Positions 23,249 to 32,974 of a stretch of DNA of 58,648 nucleotides are shown here, piece after piece. The notes under the pieces are model-generated. The model was not told the origin of the DNA. It was given only the letters and a program-made list of their open reading frames with translations, and searched no databases. Source of the stretch: Alphaproteobacteria bacterium (lineage in GTDB: Bacteria > Pseudomonadota > Alphaproteobacteria > Caulobacterales > Hyphomonadaceae); assembly GCA_016125405.1 (NCBI GenBank), contig WGLW01000002.1:1-58648 (forward strand). Reading direction: 5' to 3'. The number at the start of each line of letters is the position of its first letter. Positions within the stretch are counted from its first letter, which is position 1. The position numbers and the translations under genes are program-made.

Positions 23249-24684
23249 TGGCGGATCCGCTCTGGACATCCGACGAAGCTGCGAAGGCGACGGGCGGCCA
23301 TGCCTCGGGAAGCTGGTCGGTCAATGACGTATCGATCGACACGCGCTCGCTGAAACCGGGCGCGTTGTTCGTGGCGCTCAAGGATGTGCGCGACGGCCAT
23401 GATTTTCTCGACGCAGCGTTCGATGCAGGCGCCGCCGCCGCGCTGGTGTCGCGCGATCTGCTCGGCCAGCGTCCCGGCCTGCTGGTCCCGGATGTGCTGC
23501 AGGGACTCGAAAAGCTTGGCGTGGCGGCGCGCGCGCGCACGAGCGGAACCTGCGCAGCGGTAACCGGCAGCGTCGGCAAGACCAGCGTCAAGGAAATGCT
23601 CGCCCGCATCTTTCGCGCGGTGGGTCATGCGCACTGGTCGGACAAGTCATTCAACAACCACTGGGGCGTGCCGCTGACACTGGCGCGGATGCCGCGCGAA
23701 ACCGAGCGTGCGATCTTCGAGATCGGGATGAACACGCCCGGCGAAATCGCACCCCGGTCCAGAATGGTCCGTCCGCAGATTGCGATGGTCACCAAGATTG
23801 CCGGCGCGCACCTCGAAGGCATGGGCACGATCGAGGCGGTGGCGGAAGAAAAGTCCCAGATATTCGCCGGTCTCGAGGCCGGCGGCGCTGCGATCCTGCC
23901 GGCGAAGGACAGGTTCTTCGACTATCTGAAGGCGGCCGCCCTGCGGTTGCAGCCATCGGCGGAAATCCTCGACTTTGGCGGGGCGCCATCGAAAACGGGC
24001 GCCGCGCCTGTGGAATACGCAACCGATGGCGTCACGTCGCGCGTGCGGGTCGACGTGATGGGCGATGTGGTCGACGTGACGATCAACGCCGTCGGCGAGC
24101 ACTGGGCGGCGAACGTCGCGCTGGCGCTGCTGGCGGCGACAATGACCGGTGTTGCGCCAAGGACGGCGGCCGAAGCGCTGTCAGGCTATGCCCCGCCGGC
24201 GGGCAGGGGTGTGGCCGAAACGCTCAACCTGCCTGGCGGCGGCACATTCACGCTGATCGACGACAGCTACAACGCCAATCCGGAATCGATGCGCGCCGCG
24301 ATCTCCGGTTTCGCCAGCCGGCCGGGGCGGCGCATCGTCGCGTTGGGCGAGATGCGCGAGCTGGGCGCTGCCAGCGCGGAGCTGCATGCCAGTCTCGCTG
24401 GACCGATCGTCGCAGCCGGTGTTGCGGCCGCAGTGCTTTCAGGCCCGGGAATGGCGCCTCTGGGCAAGGAACTTTCGAGTCGCCACGGGGCGATCAGGGT
24501 TGAGTGTGTCGATGGCGCCGCGCAGGCGGCAGACGTTGTCCGGAAGTGGTTGATGCCGGGCGATGCGGTCTTGATAAAAGGCTCGAATGCGTCCGGCATG
24601 GCCCGGGTAGGAACGGCGCTTCGGAAGTTGAGCGAAAGCGTCGCGAAGCCGCAGAAAGCTGGTGGGGCGTCGGATGCTGTTTGA
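23248..24684 (+). CDS. murF: UDP-N-acetylmuramoyl-tripeptide-D-alanyl-D-alanine ligase
   Basis: MurF (478 residues) adds D-Ala-D-Ala to the UDP-MurNAc-tripeptide, completing the pentapeptide. The P-loop is TGSVGKTS (106-113), followed by the [12 protein letters not shown] segment and the [14 protein letters not shown] motif. It is in the cytoplasm and uses the product of Ddl, which is encoded 16 kb downstream in the same cluster. It overlaps mraY by 11 nt. Confidence 0.96.
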   Translation: MADPLWTSDEAAKATGGHASGSWSVNDVSIDTRSLKPGALFVALKDVRDGHDFLDAAFDAGAAAALVSRDLLGQRPGLLVPDVLQGLEKLGVAARARTSGTCAAVTGSVGKTSVKEMLARIFRAVGHAHWSDKSFNNHWGVPLTLARMPRETERAIFEIGMNTPGEIAPRSRMVRPQIAMVTKIAGAHLEGMGTIEAVAEEKSQIFAGLEAGGAAILPAKDRFFDYLKAAALRLQPSAEILDFGGAPSKTGAAPVEYATDGVTSRVRVDVMGDVVDVTINAVGEHWAANVALALLAATMTGVAPRTAAEALSGYAPPAGRGVAETLNLPGGGTFTLIDDSYNANPESMRAAISGFASRPGRRIVALGEMRELGAASAELHASLAGPIVAAGVAAAVLSGPGMAPLGKELSSRHGAIRVECVDGAAQAADVVRKWLMPGDAVLIKGSNASGMARVGTALRKLSESVAKPQKAGGASDAV

Positions 24685-25819
24685 ACTCTTGTCGCCCCTG
24701 GCGGGCGGCTCCCTCAACCTGTTCAGCTACATCACGTTCCGCGTCGGGCTGGCGCTGGCGACGTCGCTCTTCCTGACGCTGATTGTCGGCGGTCCGATGA
24801 TCAACTTCCTGCGCAAGCGTCAGGGCAAGGGCCAGCCGATCCGCGAGGACGGGCCAGCGAGCCACGCCTCCAAGAAGGGCACGCCCACGATGGGCGGCTT
24901 CCTGATCCTGACCGGGCTCTCGGCTGGCGTCCTCCTGTGGGCTGACCTGCGCAACCAGTATGTCTGGATTGTCTTCCTCGTGACGCTGGCCTTTGGCGCC
25001 GTGGGCTTCATCGACGACTACCAGAAAGTCGCCAAGAGCGGCACGGCCGGCCTTTCGGGCAAGGTTCGGTTGTTGATGGAGTTCGTCATCGCCGGCGCCG
25101 CAGTGTTCTGGATCACCCAATACGCTCCAATCGCCTACAACGATGCCATCGCAGAAGCGGCCTCGCGCGGGCTGACGATCAAGCCGCCTCCAGCGGAATT
25201 CCAGCAGTCGCTGGCGCTGCCCTTTCTCAAGGATGTGCTGATCAATCTCACCATCTATGGCTTTATCGCCTTTGGCGCGTTTGTCGTGGTGGGCGCCGGC
25301 AACGCGGTCAACTTCACTGATGGCCTTGATGGACTGGCGATCGGACCCGTGATGATTGCGGGCGCCACGTTCGGCTTCATTGCTTACGCGTGCGGTACCC
25401 CGCGCTTCGCCGACTATCTCCTGCTGACTGCGACGCCGGGAACGGCAGAGCTGGCGGTCGTCGCCGGTTCGCTGGTCGGCGCCGGCATGGGATTTCTGTG
25501 GTACAACACGCCGCCCGCCCGCGTGTTCATGGGCGACACCGGTTCGCTCGCCCTCGGCGGCGGACTGGGCATTACGGCGGTTTGCGTCAAGCACGAGATC
25601 GTGTTGGCGATCGTCGGCGGCCTGTTTCTGTTCGAGGCGCTTTCGGTGATTATCCAGGTTGGCTACTTCAAGCTGACGGGCAAGCGCTTCTTCCTGATGG
25701 CGCCGATCCACCACCATTTCGAAAAGAAGGGCTGGTCCGAGCCTACCGTCGTCATCCGCTTCTGGATTATCGCCTTTCTTCTCGCCCTCGCGGGCCTTGC
25801 AACCCTGAAGTTGAGGTGA
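24674..25819 (+). CDS. mraY: Phospho-N-acetylmuramoyl-pentapeptide-transferase
   Basis: MraY (381 residues) transfers phospho-MurNAc-pentapeptide to undecaprenyl phosphate to form lipid I in the inner membrane. It is a polytopic protein (about ten hydrophobic segments). Active-site motifs are [19 protein letters not shown] and the HHHFEKKGW loop near the end. The ATG at 24674 is used; a GTG at 24662 lies four codons upstream inside murF. The start overlaps the murF end. Confidence 0.97.
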   Translation: MLFELLSPLAGGSLNLFSYITFRVGLALATSLFLTLIVGGPMINFLRKRQGKGQPIREDGPASHASKKGTPTMGGFLILTGLSAGVLLWADLRNQYVWIVFLVTLAFGAVGFIDDYQKVAKSGTAGLSGKVRLLMEFVIAGAAVFWITQYAPIAYNDAIAEAASRGLTIKPPPAEFQQSLALPFLKDVLINLTIYGFIAFGAFVVVGAGNAVNFTDGLDGLAIGPVMIAGATFGFIAYACGTPRFADYLLLTATPGTAELAVVAGSLVGAGMGFLWYNTPPARVFMGDTGSLALGGGLGITAVCVKHEIVLAIVGGLFLFEALSVIIQVGYFKLTGKRFFLMAPIHHHFEKKGWSEPTVVIRFWIIAFLLALAGLATLKLR

Positions 25820-25826
25820 GGCGAGG

Positions 25827-27242
25827 GTGATCCCGGTTCACACCTTCAATGGCAAGGATGTCGCGGTCTACGGCCTTGGCCGGTCGGGCCTCGCGACATG
25901 CCGCGCGCTGATGGCCGGAGGCGCGCGCGTCTGCGCGTGGGACGACAACGAGGCGGCGCGCAAGGTGGCGGCGGATGCAGGCATCCCGCTGGTCGATCTC
26001 AACCGTCGCGACTGGCAGACGTTTGCAGCCCTCGTGCTGGCGCCAGGAATTCCCTACCGTTTCCCCGAGCCCCATCGTCTCGTGAAGATGGCGCAGATGG
26101 TCGGCGTCCCGGTCATCGGCGACATGGAGTTGTTCGCCCGCGCCGTCTCCGACCTCAAGGAATACGAGCGGCCGCGCATCGTGGGCGTCACCGGAACCAA
26201 CGGAAAATCCACCACCACGGCGCTGATTGGCCACATTCTCCGGCAGGCAGGCAAGGATGTCCGCGTCGGCGGCAATATCGGCGTGGGCGTTCTGGATCTT
26301 GAGCGCCTGCATGGCGGCGCGATCTACGTGCTGGAGCTGTCCTCCTACCAGCTGGACCTGATCGAGACGCTTCGTTGCGATGTCGCGGTGATGCTCAACA
26401 TTTCGCCGGATCATCTCGCGCGGCATGGCGGAATGGATGGCTATGTTCAGGCCAAACGGCGCATCTTCCGCAACCAGGCGCCGAACGACTGGGCCATCGT
26501 CGGCGTCGACGACGTGCGCAGTCAGGTGATGTGTACACAGCTTTCGGCCGAGTGCTCTCGCCATGTCGTGCCGATTTCGGCCGAGTATGCGCTGGGGCGC
26601 GGCGTTTCCGTGCTCGACGGGCGGCTGTGCGATTCCATGATGGGCCGCGCCAGCGATCCGGTCGACATTTCCGGCGCGCGCGCCCTGCCAGGCCGGCACA
26701 ACGAGCAGAACGCCGCCGCCGCCTACGCCGCCTGCCGGGCGCTGGGGCTCGATGCGCGCGAAATTCTCTCAGGCATAGCAACCTTCCCTGGTCTCCCGCA
26801 CCGGCTGGAGACCATCGGCGCGATCGAGGGCGTACGCTTCATCAACGATTCCAAGGCCACCAACGCCCAGGCCGCCGAGCAGGCGTTGCGCGCCTTTCCC
26901 AGCGCCTACTGGATCGTCGGCGGCCGCCCCAAGGAAGAGGGCATCGACGATCTCGAGCCGTACTTCTCCTCGGTCCGCAAGGCCTATCTGATCGGCGAGT
27001 CGACAGAGGCCTTTGCACGCACGCTCGCCGGCAAGGTTGATGCCGTCAAATGCCGCACGCTCGATGTCGCTGTTGAGACGGCGTTCAACGATGCGCGCAC
27101 ATCCGGCGATCCGGCGCCTGTCGTGCTCTTTTCTCCGGCCTGCGCCAGCTTCGACCAGTTTCGCGATTTCGAGCAGCGCGGCGACACCTTCCGCACCATC
27201 GCCTCGCAGACCGCACGCCGCTTCCTGAAGCAGACCGCGTGA
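25827..27242 (+). CDS. murD: UDP-N-acetylmuramoyl-L-alanine-D-glutamate ligase
   Basis: MurD (471 residues) adds D-glutamate to UDP-MurNAc-L-Ala. Motifs are the N-terminal GLGRSGLATCRAL nucleotide-binding segment, the ATP-binding GVTGTNGKSTTTALIG, the conserved NISPDHLARHG and the C-terminal FINDSKATNAQA. It starts with GTG at 25827, with GAGG just upstream, 7 nt after the mraY stop. Confidence 0.96.
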   Translation: MIPVHTFNGKDVAVYGLGRSGLATCRALMAGGARVCAWDDNEAARKVAADAGIPLVDLNRRDWQTFAALVLAPGIPYRFPEPHRLVKMAQMVGVPVIGDMELFARAVSDLKEYERPRIVGVTGTNGKSTTTALIGHILRQAGKDVRVGGNIGVGVLDLERLHGGAIYVLELSSYQLDLIETLRCDVAVMLNISPDHLARHGGMDGYVQAKRRIFRNQAPNDWAIVGVDDVRSQVMCTQLSAECSRHVVPISAEYALGRGVSVLDGRLCDSMMGRASDPVDISGARALPGRHNEQNAAAAYAACRALGLDAREILSGIATFPGLPHRLETIGAIEGVRFINDSKATNAQAAEQALRAFPSAYWIVGGRPKEEGIDDLEPYFSSVRKAYLIGESTEAFARTLAGKVDAVKCRTLDVAVETAFNDARTSGDPAPVVLFSPACASFDQFRDFEQRGDTFRTIASQTARRFLKQTA

Positions 27243-27246
27243 CGCC

Positions 27247-28386
27247 ATGCAGGTGTTCCGGCGCTCCGATGCATCCCCGCTCGCAGAGTGGTGGCGCACG
27301 GTGGACAAGGGCCTCATCGCAGCGGCGCTGATCCTTCTGGGCGCCGGGCTCGTGCTGTCGCTCGCGGCCGGACCGGCGGCTGCGGCGCGCATCGGTTACG
27401 CCGACCCGTTCCACTTCGTTTACCGCCAGGCGGTGTTCGCCACGCTCGCGGCGCTACTGATGGTCGCCGCTTCGACCCTCGACGCCACATGGGCGCGGCG
27501 CTTTTGCGCGCTGCTGTTTCTCGTATGTTTCGTCCTCATGGCTGCGACGCTGCTCGTGGGCCACGAGGCCAAGGGCGCCTCGCGCTGGATCCGGGTCGGC
27601 GGCTCGACCTTCCAGCCGTCGGAGCTGATCAAGCCTGCCGTGATCGTGCTGACGGCCTGGCTGCTGGCGCAACGTCGGAAATTTCCCAAGGGACCCTGGG
27701 CGCCGATCGCCTTCGCGATCTACGCCGTCACGGTGGGCATGCTCCTGCTTCAGCCCGATGTCGGACAGTCCGTGCTGCTCACCGCCGGTTTCATTATTGT
27801 CTTCTTCGTTTCCGGCCTGCCATGGCTCTGGGCCGGCGCCTTCGGACTGGGCGGCGCTGCGCTCGCCTTCGGGCTCTACAACCTGCTGCCCCACGTGCGG
27901 CTGCGCATCAATTCCTTCCTCAACCCGTCGGACTACGACACCTACCAGATCGACAAGGCGCGCGAGGCGATCGAACGCGGCGGCCTCTTCGGCGTCGGAC
28001 CGGGAGAGGGCACGGTCAAGTCCGACCTGCCGGATGCGCACACGGATTTCATCTATTCGGTGGCGGGCGAGGAATTCGGCCTCGTGCTCTGCGCCGGGCT
28101 GGCGCTGGTTTTCGCCGTCATAACGGTCAAGGGCATTGTCGCGGCCTCGAAACATCCGGACGTCTATTCGCGCGCCGCCGGTGTGGGGCTCTTTTCACTG
28201 TTTGGCCTTCAGGCCGCCATCAACATGGCCGTGAATGTCAGCCTGATTCCGCCAAAGGGGATGACTTTGCCATTGATTTCCTCCGGCGGATCGTCGCTGC
28301 TTGGATCGGCGCTCACGCTGGGCCTCGCCTTCGCGCTGACGCGCTATCGGCCCGAGACCAAATTCTCGCAACTGAGACCGGCATGA
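27247..28386 (+). CDS. ftsW: Peptidoglycan glycosyltransferase FtsW
   Basis: FtsW (379 residues) is the SEDS-family septal glycosyltransferase that works with FtsI. It is a polytopic membrane protein with about ten helices. Diagnostic motifs are GHEAKGASRWI near residue 98, FQPSELIK, the LQPDVGQSVLL segment with the catalytic Asp, DAHTDFIYSVAGEE, and the closing LPLISSGGSSLL. The 4-nt gap to murD and the ATGA overlap with murG place it in one transcript. Confidence 0.96.
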   Translation: MQVFRRSDASPLAEWWRTVDKGLIAAALILLGAGLVLSLAAGPAAAARIGYADPFHFVYRQAVFATLAALLMVAASTLDATWARRFCALLFLVCFVLMAATLLVGHEAKGASRWIRVGGSTFQPSELIKPAVIVLTAWLLAQRRKFPKGPWAPIAFAIYAVTVGMLLLQPDVGQSVLLTAGFIIVFFVSGLPWLWAGAFGLGGAALAFGLYNLLPHVRLRINSFLNPSDYDTYQIDKAREAIERGGLFGVGPGEGTVKSDLPDAHTDFIYSVAGEEFGLVLCAGLALVFAVITVKGIVAASKHPDVYSRAAGVGLFSLFGLQAAINMAVNVSLIPPKGMTLPLISSGGSSLLGSALTLGLAFALTRYRPETKFSQLRPA

Positions 28387-29519
28387 CCGATCAAACTCCG
28401 CCGACCAAACCGCTGGTCGTCATCGCCGCCGGCGGAACCGGCGGCCACATGTTCCCCGCCCAGGCCTTTGCGGACGAAATGCGCAGCCGTGGCTGGACGA
28501 TTGCGCTGGTCACGGACGAGCGCGGCAAGAAATACGCACGGGATTTCCCGTCCGACTGGAAGCAGGAAGTCGAGGCGGCGACCTTTGGCTCGAAGATGCC
28601 GCACAAGCTGATCGAGGCGGCGCTGAAGCTGCGCGCCGGCACGGCGGCGGCGAAACGGAATTTCGTTCTTACCAAACCCAGGCTGATCGCGGGATTCGGC
28701 GGTTATCCATCCTATCCCTCGCTGTCGGCGGCGCGTGCGCTCGGCTTGCCGATCATCATCCATGAGCAGAATTCGGTTCTTGGCCGGGTGAACCGCTTGT
28801 TTGCGACGTCGGCGAAATATGTCGCCTGTGGTTTCGACCGGCTCGACCGTCTGCCGCCCGCCGCCGCCCAGGCGAAGCGCGTCGTTGGCAATCCGGTCCG
28901 GAACGCCATCCGGGCGGTGCGCGAAAAGCCGTATCCTCCGATGCCGGACGGCGGCCCGATCCATCTTCTCGTCACCGGCGGCAGCCAGGGTGCGCGGCTC
29001 TTCGGCGAGGTCATTCCCGCGGCGATCAGCGCCCTGCCGGCGCCGTTGCGCAGCCGCCTGGACGTCGTACAGCAGGCCCGCGAGGAGCAGGTCGACGCCG
29101 TGCGCGCCGCCTACGCCGAAGCTGGCGTAAAAGCCGTGGTCGAGCCCTTCTTCAGCGACATGCAGGACCGGCTGGCGGCCGCCCACCTCGTCATCGCCCG
29201 CGCCGGCGCCTCCACGGTCACCGAGCTGGCCATAGCCGGGCGCCCGTCCATCCTCGTGCCGCTCGCGATCGCCATGGACGACCACCAGACCGCCAACGCA
29301 GAAGGTATGGTGATGGGCGCTGCGGCGGACGTTCTGGTCGAGGAGAAATTCAGCCCCGCCGCGCTCACCTCGCTCCTGTCTGAACGCCTGCCCAATGCGG
29401 GCGTCCTGCGCGCCCGGGCGAAGGCCGCCCTGTCGCTGGGCCGCCCGAATGCAGCCCGCGATCTGGCGGACCTTGCCGAACAGGCGGCAGGCGTTAAGGC
29501 TGCCGTGCATGCGCAGTGA
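28383..29519 (+). CDS. murG: UDP-N-acetylglucosamine-N-acetylmuramyl-pentapeptide transferase MurG
   Basis: MurG (378 residues) adds GlcNAc to lipid I, giving lipid II, on the inner face of the membrane. The GT28 motifs are [12 protein letters not shown] near residue 16 and the lipid-binding [20 protein letters not shown] and the UDP-GlcNAc-binding [12 protein letters not shown] follow later. The ATG overlaps the ftsW stop (ATGA). A much longer in-frame reading region upstream lies within ftsW and is not coding. Confidence 0.96.
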   Translation: MTDQTPPTKPLVVIAAGGTGGHMFPAQAFADEMRSRGWTIALVTDERGKKYARDFPSDWKQEVEAATFGSKMPHKLIEAALKLRAGTAAAKRNFVLTKPRLIAGFGGYPSYPSLSAARALGLPIIIHEQNSVLGRVNRLFATSAKYVACGFDRLDRLPPAAAQAKRVVGNPVRNAIRAVREKPYPPMPDGGPIHLLVTGGSQGARLFGEVIPAAISALPAPLRSRLDVVQQAREEQVDAVRAAYAEAGVKAVVEPFFSDMQDRLAAAHLVIARAGASTVTELAIAGRPSILVPLAIAMDDHQTANAEGMVMGAAADVLVEEKFSPAALTSLLSERLPNAGVLRARAKAALSLGRPNAARDLADLAEQAAGVKAAVHAQ

Positions 29520-30924
29520 AATCCCCTTCGAAGTCGGCCCCGTCCATTTTGTCGGCATTGGCGGCATCGGCATGTCCGGCATCGCCGAGGTGATGCTGAA
29601 CCTCGGCTATCAGGTCCAGGGCTCAGATATCCGCGACAACCCCAACGCCCAGCGGCTGGCCAAACTGGGCGCCAAGATCTTCATCGGTCACAAGCCGGAA
29701 AACATCGAAGGCGCCGGCGCGCTCGTGATTTCGACTGCCATCAAGGGCGGCAACCCCGAGGTGGACGCCGCACGTGAGCGGGCGATCCCCGTCGTGCGCC
29801 GCGCCGACATGCTGGCCGAGCTGATCCGCCTGAAATGGACGGTCGCCATCGCCGGGACGCACGGCAAGACGACAACGACATCGATGGTTGCGGCGCTGCT
29901 CGATGGCGTGGGTCTGGACCCCACGGTCATCAATGGCGGCGTCATCAACGCCTACGGGTCGAACGCCAAACGCGGCGAGGGCCAGTGGATGGTGGTCGAA
30001 GCCGACGAAAGCGACGGCACCTTCACCAAACTCCGCCCCACGGTGTGCATCGTCACGAACATCGACCCCGAACACATGGACCACTACGGATCGATGGAAG
30101 CGCTGCGCAAGGGCTTCGACACCTTCGTGGAAAACCTGCCATTCTATGGCTTCGCCGTCCTTTGCGCCGATCATCCCGAGGTGCAGGCGCTGACCAGCCG
30201 GATGTCGGATCGCCGCCGCATTACCTATGGCTTCAACCCTCAGGCCGACATCTGGGCTGTCAACGTCCGGTCCGAGGCGACGGGCTCAACTTTCGATCTG
30301 GTGATCCGCGCGCGCGGCGAGGCGGATCAGGCGCGTTGGGTCGGACTCAAGATTCCCATGGCTGGTCGGCACAACGTGCAGAACTCGCTCGCCGCCATCG
30401 CCGTGGCGCGCGAACTTGGCGGCACGGAAGAACAGGTCCGCGTGGCGCTGTCGAAGTTCGGCGGCGTGAAGCGGCGCTTCACGCCGGTCGGGTCGTGGAA
30501 GGGCGTCAGCATCATCGATGATTACGGCCACCATCCCGTCGAGATCGCCGCCGTGCTGCGCGCCGCGCGCGACGTGCAGGGACGCGACAAGCGCGTCATC
30601 GCCGTCGTCCAGCCGCACCGCTACACGCGCCTGCGCGATCTCTTCGAAGAATTCTGCACCTGCTTCAACAATGCCGACGAGGTTCTTGTCGCGCCCGTCT
30701 ATGCGGCCGGCGAGCAAGCCATCCCGGGCGTCACGGCTGAAGCGCTGGTGAAGGGCCTGATCGACCACGGTCATCGGTCGGCCCGCGCGCTGGACAGCCT
30801 GGCCAATCTGCCTCAAGCCGTGCGCGCCGCCGTGAAGACGGGGGACGAGATGGTCGTCTGCCTCGGGGCGGGGGATATCACCAGCCACGCGGCGACGCTG
30901 GCCGAAGACCTGAAATCGGCCTGA
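29509..30924 (+). CDS. murC: UDP-N-acetylmuramate-L-alanine ligase
   Basis: MurC (471 residues) adds L-alanine to UDP-MurNAc. The start [18 protein letters not shown] leads into the UDP-binding [14 protein letters not shown], then the P-loop [11 protein letters not shown], and [14 protein letters not shown] with FQPHR-like VVQPHRYTR near the C-terminus. It overlaps murG by 11 nt. A 185-bp gap follows. Confidence 0.96.
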   Translation: MRSEIPFEVGPVHFVGIGGIGMSGIAEVMLNLGYQVQGSDIRDNPNAQRLAKLGAKIFIGHKPENIEGAGALVISTAIKGGNPEVDAARERAIPVVRRADMLAELIRLKWTVAIAGTHGKTTTTSMVAALLDGVGLDPTVINGGVINAYGSNAKRGEGQWMVVEADESDGTFTKLRPTVCIVTNIDPEHMDHYGSMEALRKGFDTFVENLPFYGFAVLCADHPEVQALTSRMSDRRRITYGFNPQADIWAVNVRSEATGSTFDLVIRARGEADQARWVGLKIPMAGRHNVQNSLAAIAVARELGGTEEQVRVALSKFGGVKRRFTPVGSWKGVSIIDDYGHHPVEIAAVLRAARDVQGRDKRVIAVVQPHRYTRLRDLFEEFCTCFNNADEVLVAPVYAAGEQAIPGVTAEALVKGLIDHGHRSARALDSLANLPQAVRAAVKTGDEMVVCLGAGDITSHAATLAEDLKSA

Positions 30925-31109
30925 GCCTTCGCACAACCCTTGGTCGCTTGGCCGCGGGGCGGTTTGTAGTGAAAATGGTTCGTCGGGCCCGCCAATATTA
31001 ACAGTCGCGTTTTCCCGGGAGCCATTCCATTAGGATTCCGGCAACTTTCCGGGCGCTTTACCTGCGTGTTCGCCAATTCCTGCGGACCGGGATCGACGCC
31101 AACCCTGCG

Positions 31110-31853
31110 ATGAAACGCGCCCTGCCACTTCTTGCACTTGCCGGCGGTCTTCTCGCTGTGGCGACCCTTGGCGCCACCGTCATGGTGACGCGTCCGGCAT
31201 TGGCTTCGGCACGCTCGCCCTTCGTCCGGCCGAATTTCGAACCGGCGCGTCCGGGCGATGCGGTCAACCTCAACCGTTTCTGGATGCTGGGCGAACGTGC
31301 GCGGCTTGCGTCGCTGTCCTCGCATCCGCAAGCCTGTTACGACGCCCTCGCAGGGGCGGGCGTGCACTACACCCGCGTTTCCGCAACCCGAAACCAGAAG
31401 GGCTGCGGCTACTACGACGACGCTGTGTTGCTCGATACGCCGTTCGTCAGGATGTCCGGCCCGGGCGACCTGATCATGACGTGCGGCATGGCCGCCCGCC
31501 TTGAGCTGTGGGAACGCGAGGTCGTCGCCCCGGCGGCCGAGAAGTATTTCGGATCGCAGCTCACCGGCGTGACGGCGCTGGGCACATTTTCCTGCCGCCG
31601 CATCCGTGGCGAAGGCCGGATGAGCGAGCATGCCTATGCGCGCGCCGCCGACATCGCCGGATTCAGGCTGGCTGACGGGCGCACGATCACCGTCGAGGAC
31701 AGTTTCCGGTCGAAGGGAGCGGATGGCGCGTTCCTGCGCGAGATCCACGATCGCGCCTGCGATATCTTCGATGTCACGCTCGGCCCGGACTACAACGCCG
31801 ACCATTACAACCATTTCCATCTCGACGTTGGCGGCGGGCATTCCTGCCGGTGA
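31110..31853 (+). CDS. Extensin-like family protein (M15/DD-peptidase-like fold)
   Basis: A 247-residue exported protein. It has a hydrophobic N-terminal signal or anchor (about 1-33) followed by the extensin-like C-terminal domain (PF06904). Domain features are several Cys (HPQACYDALAGAG, QKGCGYYDD, IMTCGMAARLE, TFSCRRIRG), the SEHAYARAADIAGF segment and YNADHYNHFHLDVGGG. The His and Asp residues in the last two motifs resemble the metal-binding arrangement of M15 D,D-carboxypeptidases, so cell-wall cleavage is plausible but inferred. It lies between murC and murB. Confidence 0.88.
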   Translation: MKRALPLLALAGGLLAVATLGATVMVTRPALASARSPFVRPNFEPARPGDAVNLNRFWMLGERARLASLSSHPQACYDALAGAGVHYTRVSATRNQKGCGYYDDAVLLDTPFVRMSGPGDLIMTCGMAARLELWEREVVAPAAEKYFGSQLTGVTALGTFSCRRIRGEGRMSEHAYARAADIAGFRLADGRTITVEDSFRSKGADGAFLREIHDRACDIFDVTLGPDYNADHYNHFHLDVGGGHSCR

Positions 31854-31899
31854 CGCAGCGAGCTTGCCTCCGGGCGCGGGCGCAAGCTAAGTCCGGTGG

Positions 31900-32856
31900 A
31901 TGACATCCATCATCGATCCGCTTCCGACCGTGCGCGGCCGGCTTCTCGCCAGCGAGGGCCTCGCGCCCTTCACCTGGTTTCGGGTCGGCGGCCCGGCGGA
32001 TGCGCTGTTCCTGCCGAAGGACGAACAGGACCTGGCTGACTTCCTCGCCGCACTGCCCGGCGACGTGCCCGTGACTGTGCTTGGCGCCTCCTCCAATGTC
32101 ATCGTCCGTGATGGCGGCATTGAGGGCGTTGTGGTCCGCCTGACGCCCGCGTTCGGAAAGGTCGCCGCCGACGGCATGACCGTTACGGCCGGCGCGGCGG
32201 CGCTCGACGCGCGCGTCTCCCAGGCGGCGGCGCAAGTCGGCATCGCGGGGCTGGAATTCTTCTCCGGCGTTCCCGGCACGATCGGCGGCGCGCTGCGCAT
32301 GAACGCCGGCTGCTACGAGCGCGAGACGCGCGACGTGCTGGTCTCCGCGATAGCCTTGGATCGCAAGGGCAGGCGCGTGACGCTTTCACCGGCCGACTTC
32401 GGCTTTTCCTACCGCCACACGGACATCCCGGAAGACCTGATCTTCATCGAAGCGACATTCGCCGGTACGCCCGACGATCCCGCCGCCATCCTCGCGCGGG
32501 TGGAGGCGTTGAAGGCGCGACGCGAACAGACGCAGCCGATCCGCGAGAAGACAGGCGGCTCCACCTTCGCCAACCCCGATCCGCCCGGCACGCCCAACCA
32601 GCGGCGGGCCTGGAAGCTGGTGGATGAGGCCGGCATGCGCGGCGCCCGGCGGGGCGGGGCGCAGGTGAGCGAACTGCATTGCAACTTCCTGATCAACACG
32701 GGCGGGGCCACCGCGGCCGATATCGAGGGGCTGGGCGAGGATGTCCGCGCCGCCGTGAAGGCCAAATCGGGCGTCGAACTTCGCTGGGAAATCCGGCGCA
32801 TAGGCCGCCCGGCGTGGACCGGCGAAACCGATCCCTTCGCCACCCGCGACGCCTGA
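31900..32856 (+). CDS. murB: UDP-N-acetylenolpyruvoylglucosamine reductase
   Basis: MurB (318 residues) reduces UDP-GlcNAc-enolpyruvate to UDP-MurNAc using FAD and NADPH. FAD-binding motifs are [12 protein letters not shown] and [12 protein letters not shown] near 56-67, plus the [17 protein letters not shown] segment. The catalytic Ser is in GGSTFANP, and a typical C-terminal glutamate lies near SGVELRWEI. It follows the extensin-like gene by 46 bp. Confidence 0.95.
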   Translation: MTSIIDPLPTVRGRLLASEGLAPFTWFRVGGPADALFLPKDEQDLADFLAALPGDVPVTVLGASSNVIVRDGGIEGVVVRLTPAFGKVAADGMTVTAGAAALDARVSQAAAQVGIAGLEFFSGVPGTIGGALRMNAGCYERETRDVLVSAIALDRKGRRVTLSPADFGFSYRHTDIPEDLIFIEATFAGTPDDPAAILARVEALKARREQTQPIREKTGGSTFANPDPPGTPNQRRAWKLVDEAGMRGARRGGAQVSELHCNFLINTGGATAADIEGLGEDVRAAVKAKSGVELRWEIRRIGRPAWTGETDPFATRDA

Positions 32857-32869
32857 CGGCGCGTCCGCC

Positions 32870-32883
32870 TTGGCGCAGATCAA
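32870..32883. promoter_or_regulatory. Candidate FNR/FixK-type site upstream of the flavin monooxygenase
   Basis: TTGGCGCAGATCAA matches TTG-N8-CAA and differs by one base from the frequent alphaproteobacterial FNR/FixK half-asymmetric box TTGACGCAGATCAA. It lies 92 bp before the monooxygenase start and 14 bp after murB. This would suggest oxygen-responsive control, but a single-site match is weak evidence. Confidence 0.35.
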
Positions 32884-32974
32884 GGCGAAGGGCGGCAAAC
32901 ACCGGAAGGTGTTGCACTGACGTCGGCGGCGCGCAAGGATTGGCGCCATCGCTCGGCAATGAAAGCGGATCATC

